DNA of 10,687 bases from Lachnospiraceae bacterium (GCA_017613055.1 JAGAES010000027.1:1-10687), one strand, 5' to 3'; shown: positions 1 to 5,857, counted from the stretch's first letter. The notes: a model not told the origin generated them from the sequence alone. Numbers and translations: made by a program.

Positions 1-174
1 AAACGGGAAGATATTACATTTGTCGGAGATATATATGAAACCGACGTGACCGGTGCGTTCAACGCGGGAATCAAGGCCGTGTGGATTGACCGGGAAGGCG
101 CGCGCGACGAGGCGCACCCGGCGACGTACGTAATCTCCGAAACAAGCGAATTAACTGACATATTAGGAGTATAA
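1..174 (+). CDS. HAD-family hydrolase, C-terminal fragment (5' end outside window)
   Basis: The frame is open from the first base and gives 57 residues before TAA at 172-174. The segment FVGDIYETDVTGAFNAGIK matches the last conserved motif of HAD-superfamily hydrolases (subfamily IA style): an acidic GD...D pair that binds Mg2+, followed by the typical GAxxAGxxxxW run. HAD enzymes of this type are usually cytoplasmic phosphatases acting on small phosphorylated metabolites. The substrate cannot be told from this fragment, and the nucleophile motif DxD lies outside the window. The next gene starts 2 bp after the stop, so the two are very likely co-transcribed and possibly translationally coupled. 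The family call is fairly sure; the specific function is unknown. Confidence 0.85.
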   Translation, partial: KREDITFVGDIYETDVTGAFNAGIKAVWIDREGARDEAHPATYVISETSELTDILGV

Positions 175-176
175 AC

Positions 177-914
177 ATGCGTTATGAAATAACGGATTCG
201 CACAGAAACATGCCCGCAGCAAAGCGGGAGGCGCTCGCGGAATTTTTCTGCGAGGTCAAAGGGATTCCCGCGAAAGAGGACGCCATGCAGCAGGTGGAAT
301 TCTGCGACTGGTACGAGCATGATTATGCCGTCAAATGGTTCGAGGTGATTGCCTGGAATGCCGGAAAGGCCGTCGGCTATATCCGCGTCCTCAGAGACCC
401 GAAAGACGTACGTCAGTGGTTCTCGTCCGACGTACACGTCCGTCCGGCCTATCGCCGCAGAAGAATCGCAACGAAGATGTATCAGCGCGCGGTGAAGGAA
501 CTCCTTCGTTATGAGGCGGCCGAAACACTGATTGCATCGGTCGACAGAAACAACACGAAATCCATCGCGCTTCACGAGAAACTCGGTTTCAGGAACACGA
601 AAAGACCTTGCAAATTCGCGGATTTCTATGTACACCCGGAAGACACGAAATTCGTGAAGCCGCTGTATAATTACCTTCCGGTTCGGAATTTTCCGCAGGC
701 AGTCGACAGGATGCTTCCGCTCTGGACGGAGTGGAAGGAAAGCTGCGGGGAGATCTTAGGCGAAGAGAAGGAACGGGAAGCACTTCAGGAATGCCTGAAG
801 AAGGCTGAAGAAGGAAAAGTCATCATTGAAGGCGTATGGCGCGGAAACCGGCTCGTCGGAATCTGCACGGACGTAACGGGTGAACTTACGGAATACAATC
901 AGGAAAGCGAATAG
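177..914 (+). CDS. GNAT-family N-acetyltransferase with a C-terminal extension
   Basis: This 245-residue cytoplasmic protein starts at ATG 177, 6 bp after a good ribosome site (AGGAG, 165-169 region). Residues 55-140 carry the GNAT core. A strand with GYIRVL is followed by VHVRPAYRRRRIA (about 86-98), which corresponds to the acetyl-CoA pyrophosphate-binding motif A (R/QxxGxG/A type, here R-R-R-R-I-A). NTKSIALHEKLGF (126-138) is the classic late GNAT helix-strand. GNAT enzymes move an acetyl group from acetyl-CoA to an amine; the acceptor here is unknown. About 100 residues follow the core. The end of this extension (GKVIIEGVWRGNRLVGIC) resembles an early GNAT strand pair, so it could be a remnant of a second GNAT unit, but this is only a suggestion. 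The gene sits 2 bp after a HAD hydrolase gene and 13 bp before the next gene. Confidence 0.88.
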   Translation: MRYEITDSHRNMPAAKREALAEFFCEVKGIPAKEDAMQQVEFCDWYEHDYAVKWFEVIAWNAGKAVGYIRVLRDPKDVRQWFSSDVHVRPAYRRRRIATKMYQRAVKELLRYEAAETLIASVDRNNTKSIALHEKLGFRNTKRPCKFADFYVHPEDTKFVKPLYNYLPVRNFPQAVDRMLPLWTEWKESCGEILGEEKEREALQECLKKAEEGKVIIEGVWRGNRLVGICTDVTGELTEYNQESE

Positions 915-916
915 GC

Positions 917-922
917 GGAGGG
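917..922 (+). promoter_or_regulatory. Ribosome-binding site GGAGGG that fixes the start of the zinc-ribbon gene
   Basis: GGAGGG lies 5 bp before ATG 928. It supports the shorter reading over GTG 880, which would overlap the acetyltransferase gene by 35 bp. Confidence 0.75.
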
Positions 923-927
923 ATGAC

Positions 928-1704
928 ATGAAGTGTCAGCAGTGTGGGGCAAACAACCTGGACACATTAAAACGGTGCATTCAGTGCGGTGCGGATCTGA
1001 CGACGCAGACGCCGGAAGATGAGATGACGGCCGCCCCGGAGAAGGAAGAGAACCCGAAACGGATTCCGTGGAAGGAATGCCGGAAGGTGCTTCCGGAACC
1101 GCTTATCCCGGTTCTTGTTCTTTTCCTCGCGATGATTGCACAGCGGGTAACGCTTCGTCTTTTTGAAGGAACGGCGCTCTATATCATGGCAGGAATCCTT
1201 ACGGTGTTCGTGCTGTATGCGTTATTCCGCCTCGAAACGCCGTCCGTCTATTTCTACGCGGCGATGGCAGTTGACATCGCGGCAACGTCGGTGCTTCTTG
1301 CGACCCCGGACCGAGCGTATCCGTTTAATGACCGGCTGATGGGTTACCGGATGCTGCAGTTCGGATTTGTGTTTCTGATTGCGGCGGGCATGGTTCGCGT
1401 CTGTTCGGAGTTTGAGAAACTCAGCAGGCATTGGAGGCGCACCGCAAAGTGGTGCATTCTTCTCGGCGCGGCAACAGGCATCGTGCTTCTCGGATTTCTG
1501 ATCTTCGGATACGGCGGATTCGAGATGAAACTGTCGCTTGGAGACATCAAGTCCTGGCTGCTCCTTCTCTACACATTTTTCATGCTTTTTCTGGAACCGT
1601 TAACGGAGATTATCATCTATATCCTGCTGTTTCTTAGTTTCCGCGCATACTTCCGCATATGGCGCGAACGGTGCGGTCAGCTGAAAGAATCAAGTGTTAC
1701 TTGA
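928..1704 (+). CDS. Zinc-ribbon polytopic membrane protein, function unknown
   Basis: This 258-residue protein starts with a zinc ribbon: Cys3, Cys6, Cys17 and Cys20 form two CxxCG knuckles (CQQCG and CIQCG). An acidic linker (about 25-50) and five to seven hydrophobic segments follow, near 56-75, 82-101, 107-126, 142-160, 174-194 and a long stretch 208-240. The start is ATG 928 because GGAGGG at 917-922 lies 5 bp before it. A longer reading from GTG 880 would overlap the preceding gene and place unrelated residues before the zinc ribbon. Firmicutes contain many membrane proteins of the form 'zinc ribbon plus transmembrane bundle', mostly of unknown role. The ribbon would be on the cytoplasmic side if the linker is cytoplasmic. 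It is probably the last gene of the HAD-GNAT operon. No function is claimed. Confidence 0.85.
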   Translation: MKCQQCGANNLDTLKRCIQCGADLTTQTPEDEMTAAPEKEENPKRIPWKECRKVLPEPLIPVLVLFLAMIAQRVTLRLFEGTALYIMAGILTVFVLYALFRLETPSVYFYAAMAVDIAATSVLLATPDRAYPFNDRLMGYRMLQFGFVFLIAAGMVRVCSEFEKLSRHWRRTAKWCILLGAATGIVLLGFLIFGYGGFEMKLSLGDIKSWLLLLYTFFMLFLEPLTEIIIYILLFLSFRAYFRIWRERCGQLKESSVT

Positions 1705-1729
1705 CTTTTTCGTTCAACCGCGGTATCAT
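1701..1729 (+). promoter_or_regulatory. Sigma-A-type promoter for the small lipoprotein gene
   Basis: A -35 box TTGACT (1701-1706) and a -10 box TATCAT (1724-1729) are separated by exactly 17 bp. The -35 box contains the TGA stop codon of the preceding membrane-protein gene. The predicted transcript starts near 1736, leaving a leader of roughly 55 nt. The same -10 sequence, TATCAT, is seen in the acyl-carrier-protein promoter of this window. Confidence 0.6.
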
Positions 1730-1780
1730 TCCTCACGTTGTAAAAAATGCCGGACGGCAGCATCCCACCCGGCTGTTTTC

Positions 1781-1786
1781 AGGAGG
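1781..1786 (+). promoter_or_regulatory. Ribosome-binding site AGGAGG of the small lipoprotein gene
   Basis: A perfect AGGAGG sits 6 bp before ATG 1793 and 3 bp before ATG 1790. The spacing favours 1793. It also rules out the upstream start at 1694, which would lie inside the preceding gene. Confidence 0.75.
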
Positions 1787-1792
1787 CAAATG

Positions 1793-2362
1793 ATGAAAAA
1801 GTTTTTGATGCTTATGTTACTTGTTCTGAGCGTATGCGCGTGCTTGACTGCCTGCGGAGACGATGATGACGACAGCAGCAGTAAGAAGAAAAAGACGAAG
1901 AGCGAGAATTCTGCAGAACTGACACCTACCGATGATCCGGCTCCGACCGATGATCCGGCCTCGGTAACGATAGCCACAACCGAGACATGGGGCGACTTGA
2001 CGGTCGGCGTTCCTGCGGACTGGACTTTCACAAAGGGCGATGTCTTCGATGAAGAAGATACCCGCTACTGCTCCGTAAAGCTGTCTTCCTTCAAGTATTT
2101 TGACTTCAAGATGGAAGATGCGGATCTGAGTCAGCAGAAATACGAGTACAATAAGAATACGTACACCAACGGGCAGGAGGACGTATCCGGCACTTACGGC
2201 ACGATTGAATGGACCGGATTCCAGTACAGCGACGGTTTCGGCGGATACGGTTTTGAACTTTATGCAACCGTTAACGGAAAGCCGGTTCGCGTTTCGTCCT
2301 GCGGCTTCAAGTTTGACAGCGAAGAAGCCAAGACCGTTCTCGGATCCGTTGTAGTAAAATAA
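1793..2362 (+). CDS. Small secreted lipoprotein, function unknown
   Basis: From ATG 1793 the protein has 189 residues (190 if ATG 1790 is used). It begins MKK followed by a hydrophobic core and the lipobox LTAC, with Cys21 as the expected lipidation site. It is therefore predicted to be anchored on the outer face of the membrane after type II signal peptidase cleavage. A striking charge-segregated block follows: five Asp, three Ser, then four Lys (22-34). After it comes a short linker with a repeated PTDDPA unit (45-56). The remainder (58-189) is rich in Gly, Tyr, Phe and Thr in alternating patterns that suggest a beta-sandwich, with no motif I recognise. Cys93 and Cys170 could form a disulfide. 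The gene has its own promoter and a strong terminator, so it is probably transcribed alone. No function is claimed. Confidence 0.82.
   Translation: MKKFLMLMLLVLSVCACLTACGDDDDDSSSKKKKTKSENSAELTPTDDPAPTDDPASVTIATTETWGDLTVGVPADWTFTKGDVFDEEDTRYCSVKLSSFKYFDFKMEDADLSQQKYEYNKNTYTNGQEDVSGTYGTIEWTGFQYSDGFGGYGFELYATVNGKPVRVSSCGFKFDSEEAKTVLGSVVVK
1928..1959 (+). repeat. Short tandem repeat in the lipoprotein linker
   Basis: The 14-base word ACCGATGATCCGGC occurs at 1928-1941 and again at 1946-1959, an 18-bp period encoding the six-residue unit P-x-P/T-T-D-D. It is a recent-looking duplication because the two copies are identical at DNA level. Confidence 0.75.
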
Positions 2363-2397
2363 CAGTCGTACTTACGGCAAATGTAACAGCAAAACTG

Positions 2398-2430
2398 CCG
2401 CCGCGGGGCATCCGTGCGCGGCGGTTTTTT
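2398..2430 (+). terminator. Intrinsic terminator after the small lipoprotein gene
   Basis: An 8-bp GC-only stem, CCGCCGCG (2398-2405) with CGCGGCGG (2417-2424), closes an 11-nt loop and is followed directly by six T residues (2425-2430). This is a textbook Rho-independent terminator and separates the lipoprotein unit from greA. Confidence 0.92.
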
Positions 2431-2463
2431 ATTGCCTGAGGACGCTTCAAAAGGAATTCGCTA

Positions 2464-2492
2464 TTGAAACCGATTTTCACATCATATATAAT
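2464..2492 (+). promoter_or_regulatory. Strong sigma-A promoter of greA
   Basis: A -35 box TTGAAA (2464-2469) and a consensus -10 box TATAAT (2487-2492) are spaced by 17 bp in an AT-rich stretch between the upstream terminator and greA. Transcription should start near 2499, giving a leader of about 30 nt. Confidence 0.8.
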
Positions 2493-2527
2493 AATATGCA
2501 GACGATTAAAAGAATTGGAGAGACGTC

Positions 2528-3031
2528 ATGTACGATAAACTGACCGAGAGCGACATCGAGAAAATCAAGCAGGAAATCGAGTACCGGAAGCTTAACGTAC
2601 GCGTGGAGGCAATCCAGGCGGTTAAAGAGGCCCGGGCGCAGGGAGACCTCAGCGAGAATTTCGAGTATTATGCGGCGAAACGCGAGAAGAACAGTAACGA
2701 AAGCCGCATCAAGTATCTCGAGAACATGGTCAAAACGGCGCAGATTATCGAAAGCGACTCGGCAGACGACGAAGTCGGCATGAACAATACGGTAGTGCTC
2801 TTCAATGAACGCACCCAGAAGGATATGACTATCCGGATCGTGACGACAATACGCGCAAAGCCATTAAAAGGGCTGATCAGCATCGATTCGCCGCTCGGGC
2901 AGGCCGTGTACCGTCATAAGGTCGGGGAGCGCCGCAGCGTGACGCTCGATAACGGAGAGACGTATTATGTGGTTATCAAGTCCATCGAGAACACGACCGA
3001 CGACTCCGGGGACGCAATCAGCCAGTACTAA
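2528..3031 (+). CDS. greA: Transcription elongation factor GreA family protein
   Basis: The protein has 167 residues, slightly longer than the usual length of about 158. Residues 1-75 form the N-terminal antiparallel coiled coil. Its tip carries GDLSENFEYYAAK with Asp40 and Glu43, the acidic pair that in GreA reaches through the RNA polymerase secondary channel to help cleave backtracked RNA. Residues 80-155 form the FKBP-like C-terminal domain, with ISIDSPLGQAVYRHKVGE matching the conserved SPLG segment. The usual VGxDEAD loop before it is replaced by a divergent stretch near 104-111. This leaves open a paralogue specialised differently from the housekeeping factor. The last dozen residues are a polar tail. 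ATG 2528 follows GGAGAG at 2517-2522. It has a strong promoter of its own and probably heads an operon with the downstream permease. Confidence 0.9.
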   Translation: MYDKLTESDIEKIKQEIEYRKLNVRVEAIQAVKEARAQGDLSENFEYYAAKREKNSNESRIKYLENMVKTAQIIESDSADDEVGMNNTVVLFNERTQKDMTIRIVTTIRAKPLKGLISIDSPLGQAVYRHKVGERRSVTLDNGETYYVVIKSIENTTDDSGDAISQY

Positions 3032-3048
3032 ACAGTTAGAAGGATACT

Positions 3049-3999
3049 ATGGACACCTTTCTTTTCAGCATTAACGCAACGCTTCCGGTTTTCCTGACGA
3101 TTGTGGTCGGGTATGTCCTCAGGCGCCTCGGATTCTTCAGTGAAGAGTTCACCGTGGCAGCGGACCGCTTCACGTTCCGTGTTACGTTGCCGGTGCTTCT
3201 GTTCACGGATATCGCGACGGCCGATTTAAGCGGCGGTTATGATATCGGGTTCATGCTGTTCTGCATGGGTGTGTCCTGCGCGGCGTTTCTGTTAATCTGG
3301 GGCGGTGCGGTTTTGTTCATCAAAAACCGCGAGCAGATCGGAGCCTTCACGATGGCATCCTTCCGCGGCAGCGCGGCGGTTCTCGGCATCGCGCTTGTCA
3401 AGAATATATACGGCAGCACCGGACTTGCGCCGCTTATGGTGGTTTCGGTCGTGCCGTTTTACAATGCTTTCTCCGTAATAATCCTGACGCTTTACGCAAA
3501 GCGTGAGGAAGGCGGCGGGGCGAAGATTCCGTTCGGAAAGATTCTCCTTGAGATTGTGACGAATCCGCTGATTCTTGCGGTGGCGCTCGCGCTTCCGTTT
3601 TCGTTCTTCTCGTGGCGGATTCCGACGATTCCGGCGAAGGTGCTTTCGAACCTTTCGGCGATTGCGACGCCGTTCGCGCTTGTTATCCTGGGGGCGGGCT
3701 TCACATTTCGCGCTGCTTCGAAGCATGTGACGCTGACGGCTGTCGCCTCGTTTATCAAGGTGGCGCTCCTGCCGCTTCTGTTCGTTCCGGTTGCTGTGTG
3801 GCTCGGGTTCCGAAACGAGGCGCTCGTGGCGATTGCGGTCATGCTTGCGTCGCCGTCGACGGTTGCCTGCTACATCATGGCGCGCAACATGCGGAACGAC
3901 GCGCAGCTTGTCTCGGGCATTGTCATGGTAACGACGCTCGTCTCGTCGGTGACGATTACGGCGATGATTTTCATCCTGAAAAGCTTCTCGCTGATCTAG
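3049..3999 (+). CDS. AEC-family (auxin efflux carrier type) permease
   Basis: This 316-residue integral membrane protein has about ten hydrophobic segments in two halves, the arrangement of the bile-acid/auxin-efflux superfamily. The N-terminus INATLPVFLTIVVGYVLRR, followed by the helix-end motif around F43-TLPVLLF, is typical of bacterial AEC permeases. The second half ends with ASPSTVACYIMARNM (about 273-287), the usual PS-containing segment of the family. Members export or import small organic acids, such as malate or malonate, or other amphipathic anions. The substrate cannot be assigned here. ATG 3049 follows AGAAGGA at 3038-3044. It starts 17 bp after greA with no terminator or promoter visible between them, so co-transcription is likely. 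The two genes share no obvious function. Confidence 0.9.
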   Translation: MDTFLFSINATLPVFLTIVVGYVLRRLGFFSEEFTVAADRFTFRVTLPVLLFTDIATADLSGGYDIGFMLFCMGVSCAAFLLIWGGAVLFIKNREQIGAFTMASFRGSAAVLGIALVKNIYGSTGLAPLMVVSVVPFYNAFSVIILTLYAKREEGGGAKIPFGKILLEIVTNPLILAVALALPFSFFSWRIPTIPAKVLSNLSAIATPFALVILGAGFTFRAASKHVTLTAVASFIKVALLPLLFVPVAVWLGFRNEALVAIAVMLASPSTVACYIMARNMRNDAQLVSGIVMVTTLVSSVTITAMIFILKSFSLI

Positions 4000-4019
4000 A
4001 AAAAACTTTCACGTTCCAC

Positions 4020-4048
4020 TTGTTTTTTGAAAATCGCAAATATATAAT
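4020..4048 (+). promoter_or_regulatory. Sigma-A promoter of the PH-domain gene
   Basis: The -35 box TTGTTT (4020-4025) and the consensus -10 box TATAAT (4043-4048) are 17 bp apart in the AT-rich gap after the permease gene. The predicted start is near 4055, leaving a leader of about 30 nt before ATG 4084. Confidence 0.65.
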
Positions 4049-4083
4049 GAGTTAAAGGTATTTTTGATGAGGAGGGCAAGGAT

Positions 4084-4521
4084 ATGCCGGAAGAAGAAAT
4101 TCTTTGGAAAGACAGAAAACACCACATGTGGTTCCCGTTTTCCTTCACGAAGTATTCTGTTTCGAAGACATCCCTTCAGATTCAGCAGGGATTTTTCAAA
4201 ACGAGTTATGATGAGACTCTATTGTATCGTATTGTTGACCTTCGGCTGAGCCGCACGCTTGCGCAGAAGTTCTTCGGTACCGGTACGATTGAGCTCTTTA
4301 CGCGTGTGGATACGCAGCATGTAATCCAGTTGAAGAATATCAAGCATTCGAAAGATGTGCGCCGTCTTCTTTCCACTTTGATTGAACAGGTCCGCAACGA
4401 GAAGAATGTTGTCGGCAAGGAATTCTACGGTATCATGGGCGGCGGAATGCATCATGATATGGACGGCATGGATGACCCGGTTGACATGGACGCGGACGGG
4501 ATTCCGGATGCCATTCAGTAA
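4084..4521 (+). CDS. Bacterial PH-domain protein (bPH2-like) with Met/His/Asp-rich tail
   Basis: The protein has 145 residues. Residues 20-107 fit the bacterial pleckstrin-homology family 2 (DUF304/YdbT-like) pattern: a YxVxxTSLQIQQGFF strand pair, a short LLYRIVDLRLSRTLAQKFFGTGTIEL core, then VIQLKNI and a closing helix KDVRRLLSTLIEQVRNEK. Many bPH2 proteins carry transmembrane helices before the domain. None is present here, so this is a stand-alone, probably cytoplasmic domain. The last 30 residues are unusual: Gly/Met/His rich, then DPVDMDADGIPD, where Asp134, Asp136, Asp138 and Asp142 have the DxDxDGxxD spacing of calcium-binding loops such as thrombospondin type 3 repeats. ATG 4084 follows AGGAGGG at 4070-4076. 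The family is confident; the role is unknown. Confidence 0.85.
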   Translation: MPEEEILWKDRKHHMWFPFSFTKYSVSKTSLQIQQGFFKTSYDETLLYRIVDLRLSRTLAQKFFGTGTIELFTRVDTQHVIQLKNIKHSKDVRRLLSTLIEQVRNEKNVVGKEFYGIMGGGMHHDMDGMDDPVDMDADGIPDAIQ

Positions 4522-4533
4522 GTTCGTAAGTTC
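4518..4533 (+). repeat. Perfect tandem 8-bp repeat just upstream of the acpP promoter
   Basis: GTAAGTTC occurs twice in direct succession (4518-4525 and 4526-4533). The first copy overlaps the stop codon of the PH-domain gene, and the second ends 3 bp before the -35 box. It may be a chance slippage product or a regulator half-site. Confidence 0.6.
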
Positions 4534-4536
4534 CTA

Positions 4537-4565
4537 TTGACAAACGGATTCAGTTAGAATATCAT
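4537..4565 (+). promoter_or_regulatory. acpP: Sigma-A promoter of the acyl carrier protein gene
   Basis: A perfect -35 box TTGACA (4537-4542) and a -10 box TATCAT (4560-4565) are spaced by 17 bp. Transcription should start near 4572, leaving a leader of about 50 nt. I saw no convincing FapR-type operator in it. Confidence 0.7.
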
Positions 4566-4623
4566 TCCTTTGTGATGACAGGTTTCGTCCGGGTGGGAAG
4601 GTCCGGGCAGAAGGAGTTTTGGT

Positions 4624-4854
4624 ATGTTTGATAAGATTTTGAAGATTATGGAAGAGCAGCTCGGTATTGATGTTGCGGGCATCACCGAAGAGACGACGTT
4701 TCGTGAGGATCTCCGGATTGATTCGCTTGATCTGTATGAGCTGGTGACCGCTTTGGAGGATGAGTACGGAATTGAAATTCAGCCGGAAGAGCTGGATGAA
4801 ATCAAGAGCATCGGCGATGTTGTAGAGTACCTTGCTTCGAAGGGAATTGAGTAA
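4624..4854 (+). CDS. acpP: Acyl carrier protein
   Basis: This 76-residue acidic protein has the normal length of a free-standing acyl carrier protein. Helix I (MFDKILKIMEEQLGI) is followed by TEETTFREDL and then IDSLDLYELVTALEDEYGIEI. Ser34 in DSLDL is the site that receives 4'-phosphopantetheine, and the helix after it is the usual partner-recognition helix II. It ends with IKSIGDVVEYLASKGIE. Such proteins carry growing acyl chains in fatty acid synthesis. Unusually, Arg-Ile rather than Gly-Ala precedes DSLD, and no fatty-acid synthesis gene adjoins it. It may therefore be either the main carrier at an isolated locus or a specialised second copy. AAGGAG at 4611-4616 is 7 bp before ATG. It has its own promoter and a terminator, so it is likely monocistronic. 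Confidence 0.93.
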   Translation: MFDKILKIMEEQLGIDVAGITEETTFREDLRIDSLDLYELVTALEDEYGIEIQPEELDEIKSIGDVVEYLASKGIE

Positions 4855-4867
4855 TCAGTGATTTCGG

Positions 4868-4898
4868 CAGCCGGCACGGGAATCGTGCCGGTTGTTTT
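4868..4898 (+). terminator. Intrinsic terminator after acpP
   Basis: The stem CCGGCACG (4871-4878) with CGTGCCGG (4884-4891) around a 5-nt loop can be extended outward by three pairs, one of them G-U (4868-4870 with 4892-4894). Four T residues follow. It lies in the gap before the next gene. This argues against any reading of the downstream lipoprotein that starts at GTG 4858, which would translate through the hairpin. The short T run suggests partial read-through. Confidence 0.82.
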
Positions 4899-4903
4899 AT
4901 GTC

Positions 4904-4911
4904 GGAAAGGA
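4904..4911 (+). promoter_or_regulatory. Ribosome-binding site that supports the TTG start of the downstream lipoprotein
   Basis: GGAAAGGA (4904-4911) ends 6 bp before TTG 4918. It is the only well-placed site before the lipoprotein signal peptide, which begins immediately with two Lys codons. Confidence 0.65.
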
Positions 4912-4917
4912 TTTGTT

Positions 4918-5826
4918 TTGAAAAAGAATGGTTTACTGTGTGCGGGGATTGTGCTTGCGGCGGTACTTACCGGCTGCAAGGGAAACCTTCTGGACCCGCC
5001 GATTACGATGACGCCTACACCGGTCCCGTCGGATATGGTTTCCGAAACGCCGACGCCGGAACTGAGCCCGACCGCGACGCCTACGCCGAGCCCGAGCCCG
5101 ACCGCGACGCCGAGCCCGACGCCGACACCGAGTCCGACCCCGGACATCTCGGGCGTGACGGACGGCGGAGTGAACGGCAAAGCCGTGTTCGACGAGAACG
5201 GCAAGCTTATAAAGGCCGCGGATGTCGAACCCGGCAATATGATCTACTGCAACAACTTTGAACGGAGCCTCGGCAACCAGTTCGCGAAGGGCAACATCTC
5301 GGAAGGCTGCAAATTCGAGGTAACCGACGCGCAGGCATTCCACGGAAGTGACAGCATCCATATTTCGATGCGCCGCGAGACGACCTGGGGACTGAGCGGT
5401 GCGGGAATTCCGCTAAATGAGACGAACGGCCTCTCATATAAGGATCTCGAAGGGCACACGATTGAAATCGTATGCAACATCCTGTATCTGGATGAGGGCT
5501 GGGGCGTAGCCGATGAAATCCGCTTCGCGCTGTATGACACCTACCACACCGAGGTTGTGTCCGTGCCGAAGCGTAACATCAGCAACGACATCGAGTATGA
5601 CAAAGACGGCAACATGCTGATGGTTTCGGAGCGCCGGCCGGTGCTTTGCGACGTCTGCGACGTGAAAAAGGGCGAGTGGACGGAGTGCCGCTTCCGCGTG
5701 ACCGTCACGAAAACCGACGCGAAGTCGGGCATGCTGATGATCGGCACGCGCGACGAGGAGCAGAACCCCGTCGGGGCTTACGTCTCCTATTATCTGGACG
5801 ATTTGTATATTATGGTAATCGAGTAA
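4918..5826 (+). CDS. Lipoprotein with Pro/Thr/Ser linker and probable carbohydrate-binding jelly-roll domain
   Basis: With the start at TTG 4918 the protein has 302 residues. It opens with KKN, a hydrophobic core and the lipobox LTGC, giving lipid attachment at Cys20 on the outer membrane face. Residues 30-76 form a low-complexity linker of Thr-Pro and Ser-Pro units, typical of cell-wall-spanning spacers. Residues 105-302 look like one jelly roll of the CBM4/9/16/22 type: IYCNNFERSLGN near the start, a middle segment with HGSDSIHIS, and YVSYYLDDLYI at the end, where the closing 'yyLDD' strand is a hallmark of these domains. That suggests sugar or polysaccharide binding, but no ligand residue can be named. 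No catalytic domain is present. No promoter is evident between the acpP terminator and the start. It could be expressed by read-through. Confidence 0.8.
   Translation: MKKNGLLCAGIVLAAVLTGCKGNLLDPPITMTPTPVPSDMVSETPTPELSPTATPTPSPSPTATPSPTPTPSPTPDISGVTDGGVNGKAVFDENGKLIKAADVEPGNMIYCNNFERSLGNQFAKGNISEGCKFEVTDAQAFHGSDSIHISMRRETTWGLSGAGIPLNETNGLSYKDLEGHTIEIVCNILYLDEGWGVADEIRFALYDTYHTEVVSVPKRNISNDIEYDKDGNMLMVSERRPVLCDVCDVKKGEWTECRFRVTVTKTDAKSGMLMIGTRDEEQNPVGAYVSYYLDDLYIMVIE
5005..5145 (+). repeat. Low-complexity Pro/Thr/Ser linker-coding tract
   Basis: Imperfect repeats of CCGACG-, CCGAGC- and CCGACC-type words encode PTPTP/SPSP units inside the lipoprotein. They are GC-rich and similar in kind to the linker of the downstream glucosaminidase (9297-9419), so the two could recombine. 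Confidence 0.8.
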
Positions 5827-5828
5827 GG

Positions 5829-5857
5829 AAAATGCCGGACGAAAAGCCGGCATTTTT
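5829..5857 (+). terminator. Intrinsic terminator after the CBM-like lipoprotein gene
   Basis: A 10-bp stem, AAAATGCCGG (5829-5838) with CCGGCATTTT (5847-5856), closes an 8-nt loop and continues into T5857. The A-run on one side and T-run on the other make it potentially active in both directions. It starts 2 bp after the stop codon. Confidence 0.9.

Noticed and set aside
4000..4028. Possible terminator AAAAAAC / GTTTTTT after the permease gene
   Set aside because: The stem is seven mostly A-T pairs with a 15-nt loop, and it overlaps the -35 box of the next promoter. It is too weak to call.
3612..4055. Plus-strand alternative frame overlapping the AEC permease
   Set aside because: The permease frame has consistent membrane helices and family motifs. 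The alternative has low-complexity composition and no ribosome site.
4858..4917. Extension of the CBM-like lipoprotein upstream to GTG 4858
   Set aside because: It would translate through the acpP terminator hairpin and place about 20 residues before a normal lipoprotein signal peptide.
4779..5237. Minus-strand frame rich in Gly-Val repeats opposite the lipoprotein linker
   Set aside because: It is the complement of the Pro/Thr/Ser linker codons. It has no credible ribosome site and overlaps acpP and a well-supported gene.
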